Shown one piece after another: positions 49,278 to 61,226 of a DNA stretch of 64,000 nt. The DNA is from Polychytrium aggregatum (taxonomy: Eukaryota; Chytridiomycota; Chytridiomycetes; Polychytriales), in the NCBI RefSeq assembly GCF_025602895.1, contig NW_026516333.1, forward strand, positions 49,838-113,837. Reading direction: 5' to 3'. The position numbers and the translations under genes were made by a program. The notes beneath the pieces are model-generated. The model was not told the DNA's origin. It made no database searches and was given only the letters and a program-made list of their open reading frames with translations. Within the stretch, counting starts at the first letter, position 1. Each line of letters opens with the position of its first letter.

Positions 49278-52200
49278 ATGATGATCTTGAGTGCCGCCAG
49301 TGCAGTTCTTTGTGCCACTCTTGCAGTTGCTCAGGCAACTTCATCCCCATTTGTCATCGAGGTGAGCCAAGCAAGTTGTACATCTGCTTCATCGAATGTA
49401 CGCCTTCGGTCCGGTGGCTCAGAGTCTCACGCTGCGTCCATGTTCAGGAAGCGTCCATTTTCAAGATACAGAACGCCTTCGCATCCGGGGCCCTTACCTC
49501 TGCCCAGTTGGTGCAGTACTACATCAACAAAGCCTCTGACCCAGTAAGTACCCGCTGCCTCGTCTGCATTTCGAGTGTTTGCCAGGCTAACGATAAACCC
49601 ACCCTCGACCACAGAAATATCGTGCATTGAACTCTATTCTTGAGATCAATCCCGACGCCTTGGCCTTGGCTCAGGCGGCCGACAGCGTCGTATGTATTTT
49701 GCAATTGGTTTTTGTCGCTCTCTTGCTGGGTGACCTTGGCCTCACATCTCTGGTCTGTAGAGAGCAAACTGCCAGAAGCAGGGTGCGTACTGCAACCTCG
49801 GACCGCTCCACGGCATTCCGATCCTTCTCAAGGTAAGCATGCAATGCGAATTGGCCCGATCAATTGCTGCTCAGCCTCGAGCCGATTTCCAACTAATCTT
49901 TGAAGCTTGCCGGGAACAGGATAACATCGGAACGGGTGACAAGCTCAATACCACGGCAGCCTCTTATGCTTTGCTGGGATCAAAGACACAGGACTCGTTC
50001 ATAGCCTCTCAGCTCAGAAAGTCGGGCGCAATCATCTATGGAAAGGTACATGGTCATCCCCGACTGCTCCCCGCTATGATCGTTTTGTATGTGACCTTGA
50101 CTTGGGTAACTAACCACTCGTCTGCCGGTTGATGCCGATTTAGGCTGCAATGTCAGAGTGGGCTGGGTGGAGAAGTATGGCCCCCGATTTCAACGGCTGG
50201 AATCCCCGCGGTGGACATGTCATTGTAAGTTGGCTATCTGTTCACGTCCACGCCGAGATCACTCTTTGTCGCAATCGACAGGCAGCACTTTGCGGCAGTC
50301 TTCACCAACGAGGGGGCTAACAAAGATTCCCTGTCGCTGGTTCTTCAAGAATCCGTATGTTACGGATGCCACGCCATGCGGCTCCAGCGCCGGCTCTGCT
50401 GTGGCAACCACATCAAACTTGATTACTGTCTCTCTCGGAACCGAGACAGACGGGTCCATCATCTGCCCATCGGCCGTCAATGGTCTCGTGGGCTTGAAGC
50501 CAACCGTGGGACTGACTTCCAGAACGGGCGTCGTTCCGCTCTCCCATCATCAGGACTCTGTGGGTACGTGGCCCTTGCTCGCCTCCGTGTGGCATTTTGC
50601 TGGCCAGCGATCGCTGTTGTCATACTTTGGCGCAAGCGTCGGGCTGACAATTTGTGTCGCTTGCAGGACCGATTGCTCGAAGCGTCGCTGATATTGCCGC
50701 TGTCATGGATGCCATTGTCGAGACCGATCCATCCGACCCTGCCTCTAAGGGTACTCAGGGCCGTAAGCCTGTCAGCTACACCCTCAGCCTCATTTATGGA
50801 ACCCGCGGACTGGGCGGGGCACGCATCGGCGTCGTCGATAACACCTTTGACCCCGTTGGCGATGCGTTCGAGTACGATGTCGGCCAGCAAACCATATCAG
50901 TTCTGACCAATCTTGGTGCCTTTGTCAAGCATGTCAATACCTCGAACATTGACGTAAGTTGTCTCGACCGAGCTCGCAGAGAACACTTGTCTACGCCCCT
51001 CGGACCCAAGATAATTGCCGTTTGCTCAATACACTACGTTGTCTTGTTGGTGTAGCTTTCGTTTGAATTCGAGAATCTGGCCACGGATTTCAAAATGGAT
51101 CTGAACCAATACCTGACCACCATCACCAACTCGCCCATCAAAAACATTGACGGTGAGTGGAGATTGTGTGCATCGGCAGTACAGTCGCATCGACCCCTGC
51201 TCATCCGCCTGCTACTTCAGATCTTGTTCAGTTCACACAAAATAATCCTTTGGAGCAAATCAAGACATATGACCAAGTAAGCCGCTCTTTCGTTGAGATC
51301 CGCAATCGCCAATCTCCATTCGATTGAGGCCGATCTGACAGAGACGCTTTCTTATATACTCGGACATTATGCAGGAGCTTCTGCTCAAGTCCCAGAACAA
51401 AACCGGATACTCTGACCCGGTCTACATTAGCGGAGAGAACTCCCGCCAGCTTGCGAAGCAGCAAATTATAAATGTAAGTGGGCAACGATACGTAGATTTC
51501 CATTCTCTGGCCATCGATCTCGATGATTCTCGCGATGGGTCCCTTGATGGGTCTCTTGGTGATACTGTCATTGAGCTGCCGATGGTGCTGTCGATGTCAT
51601 ATCGTGGATGATGACTATAGTCCACATTGGCTGATGGCGGAACCCTTGCCTCAATTACTGGTCCGGATTATTGCCGCACTCAGCTCTTCACTCAGAATGG
51701 TCTCGATGTGCTCTACTCAGCCGGAGTCAGCACGTCGTTTATTTCGATTGCGGCTACTCTCGGGTAAGTCCATTCACCGCCAGTCTATGGCCTTTGGCGC
51801 TGCACTGACGCTGCACCGACGTCCTAGCGCTCGCCGGTATCCCGCTCTCGACCGGAACTGGGACAGGGTGTGTATATGACCATTGAGTAACACAATTTTT
51901 TATTTTATGTTCTTTTTTTTTTTTATATTACTATCGTGGGACCGACCTCCTACTCTGGTTCTCACTACCTCCACCCAGTCTGCCTATCATCACTGTGCCA
52001 GTCACCACATCCAACCTTTACCTTACCACCATGTTCACCTCTGCCAAGCTCTCTCAAAAGGCGTTCCCGATTGGCATCTCACTCATCGGGTTGCCTTACT
52101 CTGAGGGCAAGCTGATTCAGGTTTGTGTTCTTATCGATCAGTGCATTTATTCTGCATTGCTCGAGACATAAGCTCACCATTATCCGCCTTGATCGGCGTT

Positions 52201-52291
52201 TCGGTATCAGTACGCTTATGCCATCGAGCAGCAGACCAAGGCTCGCTTCCAGCCTGGCTTTGTCAGCGAAGTCGGTGCTCCTTACCCTTGA
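49278..52291 (+). CDS. Secreted amidase-signature family hydrolase
   Basis: Fourteen exons join in phase to 550 residues: 49278-49361, 49448-49543, 49615-49689, 49761-49832, 49920-50045, 50144-50224, 50350-50563, 50667-50953, 51056-51152, 51221-51276, 51375-51473, 51621-51763, 51979-52120 and 52211-52291. A signal peptide (MMILSAASAVLCATLAVAQA) starts the protein. Amidase-signature motifs are PLHGIPILLKDNIGT (catalytic Lys), ATPCGSSAGSAVA and GTETDGSIICPSAVNGLVGL (the Ser-cisSer region), and FPIGISLIGLPYSEGKLIQ near the end. The enzyme hydrolyses amide bonds through a Ser-cisSer-Lys triad. The substrate cannot be told, and the signal peptide suggests an extracellular or vacuolar site. It has the most exons of any gene fully resolved here. 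Confidence 0.93.
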
Positions 52292-52858
52292 AAAGGGCAT
52301 CTCGGACCCGGCGCTCAGCTCCACGATGAATATTCGAGGATCTACCCCAAGGCCATTGCACACCTATCGCTATCGTCTTGGCAAACAGAGTCGCTGTTGA
52401 AATCACATATGCCCGCTCCTCTCGTAGAGTGGAAGGCGACGTCCTGTCTTCGCGATGGAACGACGTTCTCGTATCCAAATACAAATACAAATATTGGCAA
52501 ACGATTCATCCATTCCGGCGGGTAGTTGCGGCGCAGATGGTGCGGCTCTGGGTCCCGATCGCAGTTTTGCGGCCAACAGCTGCGTGATTAGTGAATGATG
52601 CTTCAGGATATACTGCGAATCATGATCACCTTGTGATCACCTTGTGCGGACATTGGTCTGTGTATTGGTGTTCCAAAAAACAAAAGGACCATGGTACGAT
52701 GCATCACATGGCACAAGATCGCACTTTGCTCTGCGAGCTGCTTTGCCAAGATATACGACTTGGACAGCCGCTCGCTACAGCCTTGACGAGCATACCGCTC
52801 ACGGATTCGGGATCGGCTCAACGGAGCGCCCACATCGCGTGGTCGAAGATGGCTTGTA
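52292..52858. other. Convergent intergenic region, amidase/DBF4
   Basis: A stretch of 567 bp between two convergent genes. No supported gene or strong repeat. Confidence 0.65.
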
Positions 52859-55800
52859 CTAGGCATAGTTCAACCTGACCGACTTTTTCGAAAAGTTGAC
52901 TCGGACGAAAATTCGCGCGTCTCCCTCTGGCGATTCAGCCACCTCTCTCTCCCTTTGTGCCAGTCCGAGGGTCGAGTTTGGGCACCCTTCCGTAGTGGCC
53001 GTCGCATGGCCATTTTGGTGAGCAGCCTCGCCAGTCTTGCCCAAGCGTGTTCCTGATTGGCTCGTTCTCCGCGACGAGCGCCGCGTCTGTCTCTGCACAT
53101 CATCTTTTCGGATGGCTGGGTCAGAGGTAGCCGCAGGCTCGTAGTCGACCATTGCTGATGGCTCCGTCGCTATGACGCTCTCGCGAGGCGACTCCGCCAT
53201 AGGCTCGAGGTAGTCGAGTATATCGATCTGCAATCCAGGAAGGCTGGGTCCAGACGCAGAGTTGGATAGAATCTCTTTGCCATCATGGCGCTGGATAAGT
53301 TCCGGCTTAGGGGCTTTAGGTGTGTTGCCATCGGTATCTTGGTCATCCTTGCAAGTTATTTGAGCAAGCGGTTGCGCTTTATGGGTCGAGACGCCACGCT
53401 CGCCGCTGGCCATGTGGATAAACGGCTGCTTCAGGAGGGAGTCAGTATCGATATCGGACGTTGAAGTTGTCGAGATCTTGTCAGCCTTGCTAGGTCTTTG
53501 CCGACTGCGTCGAATCTGTCTCACGTCAAGACGATGGGCCGATTCCGCCTCTTCCTCAGAGGTCGAGCGGGTATCCACGTTTCCATCCAAGTTGCTGACC
53601 AGATTGTCGTATATCTTCAAGTACGATTGCTTGGGCTCGTCGAGGTCAGACGAGGTGTCTGATGACACAGCGGACGCAGAAGTCATAGTGGACACAGCAG
53701 ACACAGCAGACACTGAGGACATTGAGGACTCTGGGTCAGAGCTTCGGTTGATTGCGCCATCCTTTGATCTGTTACGCTTCAGGCTTGTGGGCCGCGCTAG
53801 AGTTTGATCGTTTACAGCGTCGCCTGTGCTGGATTTGGAGTTGTCGCACAGCGATTGACGATCGGCACCCAATGCCCACAATGAGTCATGGGTCAAAACA
53901 GAGTCTGAATTTGTCGCCGCAGGCGGGCACTTGGCGGCTGGGCGGAGGACGCAGCGAATATCCTTTGCTTTCGCCGGGACGGTTGTGGGGATGGTTGTGG
54001 GGACGGCTGTGGGGACGGTTGTGGGGACGGCTGTGGGGACGGTTGTGGGGACGGCTGTGGGGACGGTTGTCTCACTTCCGCGAGATCTATGGACGCTGGT
54101 GATGCAGAGTGTATCAGATGGGTGCCCGGGATCTGCGGATATGGGCATGAGGTCCACGTTTCTGGTGAGATAGGCCTCCACACCAAAGGGAATTTCTACT
54201 GCCATCGTAGGCGAGTTTGAAGGCCATTTGTGGGGTTGAATGGCGGCTGTATCGATCTCCAGTCGAGCCGACCCAGACAGCATTGTGCCTGCGATCGAAT
54301 CAGTAACCGATATCTTGCATTTATCGGCCGAATCGGGCGCTTCAAGAGACGATGTTCCGTAGTTTGGGAGGCGGTCGGTGTTGTCAGCGAGGCATGTTGA
54401 GGAGGAGGCGACGGCGCAGTTGCTTTCGAATGCTCCAACAGGACGCGAATGGCCCCGGGCGACCACCGTGGGGATTTTGAATGTCAGAGGCGGGGTTCTG
54501 CCCAATGCGGCAGAGAGTTGTGGATTACCACCAAACTTGGCGGCATGAGGGCTTCCAAGCGAGCGGGGCACATGTGCCGTTCGAGATAGCCTCAAGGTCG
54601 GAGAGCGTAGCATGTCTCTCCCAGAGAAGGAAGAGTCAGTCGAAGGTTCACCTAGCGGGGCAAAGGCGCGTTTGTGCAAATGATGAGTAGGCGACAACGA
54701 GTGGGGCAAGGTCGAGAGGACTTCTGTTGCAAGATGTGAGGGTGGAACAAAGATGTTCTCTTCAAGGCGGTTATCAGTCTCGCTGACAGTCTCGGCCTTA
54801 TCTATTTGCATGCTTGCCAGGCCACGTCCGGGACTCAGGAGAGGCTCAGGCCGGACGAGCACACAACCACGGTCGTTAGTTGTGTCTGCTGGAGCGAGGT
54901 TTGGTTGCGGTGGTTGGAAAGGGAGATTAGCTGGCTGGGCGCTGGCGAGGTCATAATATGGCCTGGGTATTTGCTGGAAGGTGTGGTGTTGCTCTTGTAA
55001 GTGAGCCTCGATCGATTCTTGAGGATATAGGGGCGTTTCGGATATTCCCGTTTCTAGCTCGTTGTTGGCATCATCAATCGCATCCGCTCGTTTTGTCGAA
55101 TCGTGCCACGGGTGATTTTCGTCGAGTTCGGGGCTTGACCTAGACGGAGACGGGAGTGGCACTCGGACGATTTTCTCGCAAAGTGCATCGAGATCCCGAA
55201 ACTTCTGATCGCACGAGCGAACGAACGACTGGTGTGTTGGGGTCAAAATATGCTTCCGAAACTCGTCATATTTTTCGTTGCAGTTTTCGCAGTATCCCGG
55301 TCGTTTATAAAATGACTTTCCCGTGAATCGGGGCGTGGGCTTGGTGGGTTTCAGGGACTTTCGTCCCGTTCGTTCCTGTGATGAGTTGGTTGGCCCCACA
55401 TCTTCTGTTGTGTGGATATCGACCGCTGATAACTTGCGTTTTTGACTTGTGCATGGCCTGGCCACTTGCGATGTTTTATCAAGGATGATGGTTCTATGTC
55501 CCAGTGAAGGAAGGGGAGCCCGGGTCTTGCCGCGAGAGTCTTTGCTCATGGTAAGCGTCCATGCGGATGTAGTGGCCATAGAAACGAGACCAGAAGCAGC
55601 CTGCGAGTTGCTAGCGCTTGCCATGCTTGTCATGAAGCGGTGCTTAGCATCTACATAGCTAGCGGAGGCATTTTCGTCTGCAATTGGGCCTTGCTCGTCC
55701 GCGCTTGTCCGGGATCCTTGCCGATGCTTCCCATCAATATCACCATGCAGGTTGATATCCTGTGACTTCAGCGGGGAGAGGTCCTTTCCAGTCGGTTGCT

Positions 55801-57623
55801 TGCGAGATCGAGCCTGGTCGTGAGGGACAAAGATCGAGAGGTGGCTGCGGGCATTTTCCCACCGTATGGTAGGCCATGTTGCCCTTGCATCATCTTTGGT
55901 TGTCAGGGGGAACTCCTTTGCGATAATAGGGCGATAGGCATACGTCGAATCTTCGACCAGAAGAAACGGTGATGAAAAAGAATGAAAGTAGGGAGCGGAG
56001 CGAGAGCCATGCTTGTGGGTCGATATACCATGCATCAATTCTTGCATGACAGCTCCCTGAAGACCATTTGAGGGTTGGAGCTGATCCCGAGAGAGGCTTC
56101 GGAGGAGCAGATCCAGCTCTGGCGACGGAGAAGAGTGAATGGGAGTGGGATACAGAGTCAGCGGAGCGTTGCGTGTTCAAGACAATTCACGGGTCGAAAT
56201 GCGCAGGGTATACGATCGTGTGACGAAAGCAATCGACGGAAGTCGACCGGATCGGGCCACTTGCGCTCAAGACACTCGGCTCTACTGGCTATACCCACTC
56301 GGGAGCGGCCAAACTTTGATGCCGAGTCGCTTGCATATCGTAAAGTTGTCTTCTTCTCGAGTCATGTGATCGGGGTTGCGCATCATGGCGACTTTTTCCT
56401 TGACATTGGGGTGACCGCTGACCATGTGAGTAACTTCTGCTCCGAGGGCTATTGCCACTCTCTAAATCGACGAAAACAAAGGTTCCACAGCCGCTGTTAA
56501 TCGAGGGCCTTGGAAAATGCGAGGAAAGCAAGCTTCCGGAAAACCCGTCGGCAAAACGGCAGAGATTCATTCAGATTCGAATGTATATGGGGCGTGAGCT
56601 TCTGGTAAGCTTGGGCGCATGTCCACGCACGCATACACATGTGCATGCATTGTTAACGGGGCAGAAAAGGGGACGGGGCGCCACACTCACCGCTCCGAGT
56701 TGCTTCACGGCCTTGGTGTACTGTTGTACTTTTTTGACGTCGACCGAGTCAAAGAAGAGAACCAATCGATTGAACCGGGCGCGCCACTGTTGGAGGGCTT
56801 CCAGAGGCGGTAATCCTGGCACCAACTGCCTGTCTCCGACCTGAAGAGCGTGGGCAGGTTGTGTTGGGCGGCCCTTCTTGGTTTGGGGTTGGGTTGGCAA
56901 ACGTGGCCGCGGGGACACTAAACGAGCAACAGGCTCAGAAGCCGCAGGAGGCTGTATCAGTTGAGTGACAGAGCCGATACTGGATCGGGAGCCGTGTCCA
57001 GCAGTTCGTGTGAAGACCGCTGAGCTTTGAGCGAGATTCGAGTGAGCTGGGCTCAAAGCGGCGCTCTTATGAGGGTTTGGAGTTTTGAAGTGAATATCAG
57101 GTTTGGAGTTGCTGCTCCGGAGCTCTTTGGACCTGAAGGGGCGTCCACTCGGATCTGTTGTTGTTGTAGGTATGAGCTGAGGCTCGGTTATGTCAAGCTT
57201 CTTGGCGGATAGTGAGTTTGGTGAGACGGATAATGGAGTTGACCTGGCGTTCGATCCAGAGTGGAATTTGGGCAATGACGGAGGAGGATGTGTGGGGGTC
57301 GTGGGGGCCAAGGGAGATGACTCGATGAGATGCGATCGACTTATTGGGGTGCGAAGAGATGATCTCGAAAGGGCTGACGAGGGTAGCGACAAAAACGAAC
57401 GGGCCAGAGGAGGAGTTGAGAGCACAGAGTCGACAGATGGGCGAATTGAGCTGGCATTGGGTGAGATTGCGAGTAGCGGCATTCGGTTGTTTTCCGAAGG
57501 ATCAGCGGAGACGGAGACTGCTGGCTTGAGTGCCCTTTTGGCGTCTGGGATGAAGACAGTGGTTGTAGTGGTGGTGGTCTTGGTCACCTTTCGGGGGGGC
57601 TTGGGGCGGGGACTTTGATCCAT
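52859..57623 (-). CDS. DBF4: Dbf4-type regulatory subunit of Cdc7 kinase
   Basis: Three exons (57623-56691, 56461-56299, 56118-52859) join in phase to 1451 residues. Motif N spans the first intron: [17 protein letters not shown], then [20 protein letters not shown], then [19 protein letters not shown]. Motif M is [19 protein letters not shown] followed by ATWPTI. Motif C is the DBF zinc finger [15 protein letters not shown], with [11 protein letters not shown] giving the two His and DLDALCEKI closing the fold. Dbf4 activates Cdc7 for origin firing by MCM phosphorylation. At 1451 residues it is about twice the yeast or human length; the excess is a long Ser/Pro-rich tail with a (VPTA/VPTT)n repeat. 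The 57623 ATG begins [12 protein letters not shown]; an upstream extension is open but looks like 5' UTR. Confidence 0.92.
53978..54072 (-). repeat. 12-bp coding repeat in DBF4 (VPTA/VPTT)n
   Basis: About eight in-frame 12-bp units alternating ggggacggctgt and ggggacggttgt on the plus strand, read as VPTA/VPTT on the minus strand. Confidence 0.95.
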
Positions 57624-58387
57624 TGAGGTGAGCTGGCAACAAGTGGTTGTGAAATGGAAGAGGAACCGGATGACAGATATGGATGAGAGCGTTGAATGAA
57701 GAGCGAAGCCAAGGACAATGCCCAGGCCCGGACAAGTGAGGCGGGCGCCCAGGAAACTTGGCTGTGGACCAGCAACAGCGCCCAAAAAGGCAATATGGCA
57801 TTGGACGTGTCTGGTTGGTCCGGCGATCATGTGGACGCGACGAGCCCACGACCAGGACGGAGATCCGAACAAGATCAAGGCCATCAAGGGCATCTCGATC
57901 TGACAGCCGCTGCTCGTCGAGTGCAATACCACAATGGCGCGAGCCAGTTCAGCATGAACCCGCCCAAGACGCAGGAGACAGTGCAATCAGCCGGCCATCT
58001 GGCTTGTCGTCGAGCCAAAATCCTGGTCAACACGTACATCCATATCCCGTATGTTTTCCTGCACATTCGGTGAGCACCATGTTCAAGCGAGGCCGACCCA
58101 ATCAGGGATGCTCTTGCTGTGTCCTCGAGCCATCGCTTGACTCTCCGAAATCCACGGCAGCTGGGCTGCCTCTGAAGCAAGCCTTGAACGCAGAATGCAC
58201 CCCGGAGTCAACACGCAGCAGAGCGTCAAGTCAAAGTCGATATTCATGTCAAAGGGTGAGCAGCTTCTCTTGCAACTCGATTCCCGGTGAAGTCATGTCT
58301 GGCAATGACTGGCGCAAGTTCCATAAAGAAATCGAGCATGGGCAGGGCTTTCGCTAGACGGTGAGTGATAACAAGTACCCCTCGACT
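57624..58387. other. 5' flank of DBF4, no supported gene
   Basis: A plus-strand ORF from 57758 lacks any recognisable domain and begins inside the DBF4 5' flank. Confidence 0.5.
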
Positions 58388-58720
58388 AGTTCGCCAATAT
58401 GTGCTTCCAGGACAAATCCATCGATGCACTCACGGACCTGCGTGTCGGGGTCAAGCACTCCAAGGCGGGTCATGCTACACTCGGCGTAGATATGAATTCG
58501 TGCTTCCAAGCAGCATCAAACTAGCTTTCTCGCGGACAAGATATAACCGCTATCAAGGTGGCCGGCAACGACCTACTTGAGGAGTGTTGGCATGTGACGA
58601 AGCAAGCCACTTGCGCTCCAAAATACCCATCCCGAGAGGCGACGTACATTGGTGACATCTACAGTCAAGCCCACGACCCTGCGGACATTATCACTCGATC
58701 TTGCGAGAACCGATCTTCAT
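58388..58720 (+). pseudogene. Degraded coding-like stretch
   Basis: One frame reads coding-like sequence (FQDKSIDALTDLRVGVKHSK, then LLEECWHVTKQATCAPKYPS) broken by a TAG near 58522 and ending at TAA near 58720. There is no matching intact gene in the window. It could be the remains of a mobile element next to repeat copy 4, or a spliced exon. I do not recognise it. Confidence 0.3.
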
Positions 58721-58739
58721 AACTATGGTCAGTGACTGC

Positions 58740-59095
58740 GAAGCTTTAGCCCCTCATTCAGTTGTGAACAAACACCGAGGACCGGATTGCACTGTATTCA
58801 GGGGGAAATGGGACACCTGCCCACAACCCATTTGTCGGCGGAGTGTGCGATGGCATGCGCCCAACTATGCCATAAGAAATATGACAAATCACTTTGGCAG
58901 CCTCCGAGTGAAGACCACCGGTCGCTCTCCGGTCTCCACAATCGACCTGCACACAGGTCTCGGAGTGCCAGCGGTGAATGATGCTCTTGGACACACTGGC
59001 GAATGGTCATGGCCGGCGCGCGATTGTATTGGGTAACAAAATATTTGATCAATCGTCAAAATCAAGGGTGTCCCGCTATGTATTGGATTGACTGT
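58740..59095 (-). repeat. Dispersed repeat copy 4 (class II, helix-turn-helix type)
   Basis: On the minus strand, the core (caatccaatacatagcggg ... ggccatgaccattcgcca) is followed by sequence encoding SKSIIHRWHSET and then VDCGDRRATGGLHS, which aligns with IDPGVGSIFTAVV of copy 2. Stops interrupt the frames. The stretch 59096-59984 has no other supported feature. Confidence 0.6.
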
Positions 59096-59984
59096 TAATG
59101 TCTGGGCAACAAAGCCATGCTTTAAATTAAATTCATTATCGCTCTCACGTGTATCATACCTTACCAAATACATCGATACTCCGACCAAAGGATTGAATGG
59201 AGTCGCTCGCGCTCAATCTCTCTTTTCGAGAAAGGCGGTTATTGTGGTTTATCGTATTCATTTGATTTATGCATATGCTTGTCATTCCCATTCACTTTGC
59301 ATTCGTCCATGTGCATGGAGGATGCCAGTGGTTGAAGTTGAGTGGTTCTTGCTGCGACCCCGAAAATGGCGGCCAGTTGTAGCTCGCTGCAGCGGCTCGT
59401 GAGAGCCACACATCCCAGCCCAACCCTGCTTATATTCGGATTTCCCAAGTATATGACTTCTCTGTGCTTGGGAATCCCCAGTTACCTCAGCTGCTACAAA
59501 TCCTCCCTCCGTCCCATGGTATGGCTCCAACAGCATCCCGGACCACATGGACCCAAGACTTTTCCCGCCGCGCAACAGCACCCACCAGGCTGTTGTCGTG
59601 TTCATCCACGAAGCTCACTGTATCCACCAGGCTCATTATCATGGTCGGGAAGCGATGTGATGTTCTACTCTTGACTTTCCACTATGGAAGCGCTATCGAC
59701 AGTACGAAGGCGTCATGAGGCAGCCGGAAGGATCTTGGCGATGATCCACAGAGAGGACCCGACAAGGGGTGAAACTGGAAAACAAGTACTGTTCGATCCG
59801 AAGACATTGGTTGGCCAAAGCAATCCCGAGGATACCCTTCTTTGACCGCTTTTTCTGTCGGGTGAAACAGCAGCCACTTGGGCAAAGATCGGGAGTGAAA
59901 GCGATAATTTCCCCCGTCCTCTGCGGTTCGTTCGTTACGCTTGTTTTCACCAGCAACTGGCCTCATCGCGTGCCCTATTTCACC

Positions 59985-61205
59985 ATGATTGATAAGCCCT
60001 GGCACATCCCTGAGGATGCCATCACCGACTGGTCGGCCAATCCACTTGCAGCCGGCGGCTTTGGCGAGGTTTTCACTGCCTCATACTACGGTGCCCCTGT
60101 CGCCGTCAAGCAGCTCTATCGAGGCTACAACCAGAACGAGCTCGCCGACTTTGGCCGTGAGATTGGCATCTGGCACAGACTCAGTCACCCTCATGTCCTT
60201 CCCCTACTTGGTGCCTGCGACACTACCGCCAAGCCCTTCATGGTCTCGCCGTTCATGCCCAATGGCACCCTCCACAGCCACCTTGCCACCGCACCCAATC
60301 CCCGACCCCTTGGCGAGAAGATCCGCCTCCTCTACCAAGTCGCCTCTGGCATGGCCTATCTCCACGGCAACAACATTGTCCACGGCGACCTCAAGTCCCT
60401 CAATGTGCTGCTGGATGAGTCGTATCATGCCGTTGTGACTGACTTTGGCATGGCCAGAACCAAGCACACTTCGGCCACCGCCAACCGAACTCGCCGCGAC
60501 CAGCCGATGGGCGGCACCCTTGACTACATGGCTCCGGAGATGCTCGATTATGAAAATCCAGTTGGATCGTCAAAGGCTACTGATGTCTATGCCTTTGGCA
60601 TCACCATGTACGAGGTCCTCAACAACTGCAGGCCCATCTGGGTCACCGCCGACGGTCAGCCAATGAGGGAGAGAGTGATTGAGTCTCAGGTCCTCCGAGG
60701 CAACCGACCCAAGCAGTTCGACGACATCCCCGACAGTATCCGAGCCCTCATCGAGCGCTGCTGGCACCAAGATCCCGCCATGCGACCCAGGTTTCCCGAG
60801 ATCCTCGCCATCCTCCGCCAGTCCACAGTTCTCTTCCCCGCTCAGGACGGAGAACAGAGACCCATTATCGTCACCCATCGTCGCTTGGAGTCGTTCCAGC
60901 CAATGCAGCAGACGTCCACTCCCAGGGTGTCCTTTCCCGAACCATTGACTCCCCGGACACCTCCGGCTGCTGCAGTGCTCACGTCCAAGCCAATTCCTGT
61001 CAAGAGCCTGGCAGACGCACTGCAGCTGCTCCATGTCGATGCTGAGTTTGATTCAGACGAAGACGATGACGATGAGTTTGATCTCTGGTTCGCCGTCGCC
61101 AACGGGAACGATAGTGCCAGCTACCAACGAGCCTTCACCAACGTCTATGCCCAGTCCCGCCACCAGCAGCAGCTCCCCCTGTTCATCTCGGCCATCGCCG
61201 CATAG
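59985..61205 (+). CDS. Tyrosine-kinase-like (TKL) Ser/Thr protein kinase
   Basis: 406 residues in one exon. The kinase domain occupies about residues 10-275. Motifs are AAGGFGEVFTASYYGAPVAV (glycine loop) with VAVKQLYR (ATP Lys), GREIGIWHRLSHPHVLPLLG (C-helix Glu), IVHGDLKSLNVLLDE (catalytic loop with HGD in place of HRD), TDFGMART (DFG), GGTLDYMAPEML (APE) and DVYAFGITMYEVL. The HGDLKS form and helix I (CWHQDPAMRPRF) are typical of fungal and amoebal TKL kinases. The C-terminal 110 residues are Pro/Ser-rich with an acidic run (DSDEDDDDEFD). The start was taken at the ATG just before the domain. A single TAG separates it from an in-frame ORF. Confidence 0.9.
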   Translation: MIDKPWHIPEDAITDWSANPLAAGGFGEVFTASYYGAPVAVKQLYRGYNQNELADFGREIGIWHRLSHPHVLPLLGACDTTAKPFMVSPFMPNGTLHSHLATAPNPRPLGEKIRLLYQVASGMAYLHGNNIVHGDLKSLNVLLDESYHAVVTDFGMARTKHTSATANRTRRDQPMGGTLDYMAPEMLDYENPVGSSKATDVYAFGITMYEVLNNCRPIWVTADGQPMRERVIESQVLRGNRPKQFDDIPDSIRALIERCWHQDPAMRPRFPEILAILRQSTVLFPAQDGEQRPIIVTHRRLESFQPMQQTSTPRVSFPEPLTPRTPPAAAVLTSKPIPVKSLADALQLLHVDAEFDSDEDDDDEFDLWFAVANGNDSASYQRAFTNVYAQSRHQQQLPLFISAIAA

Positions 61206-61226
61206 CAGTCTCCTCTGACCATCCGT

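Noticed and set aside
51830-51879. Possible amidase exon (RRYPALDRNWDRV)
   Set aside because: Phase fits, but the sequence does not match the family. Joining 51763 to 51979 gives the expected GLPIITVPV motif.
57758-58357. 199-residue plus-strand ORF
   Set aside because: It starts inside the DBF4 5' flank, has shifting composition and no recognisable domain.
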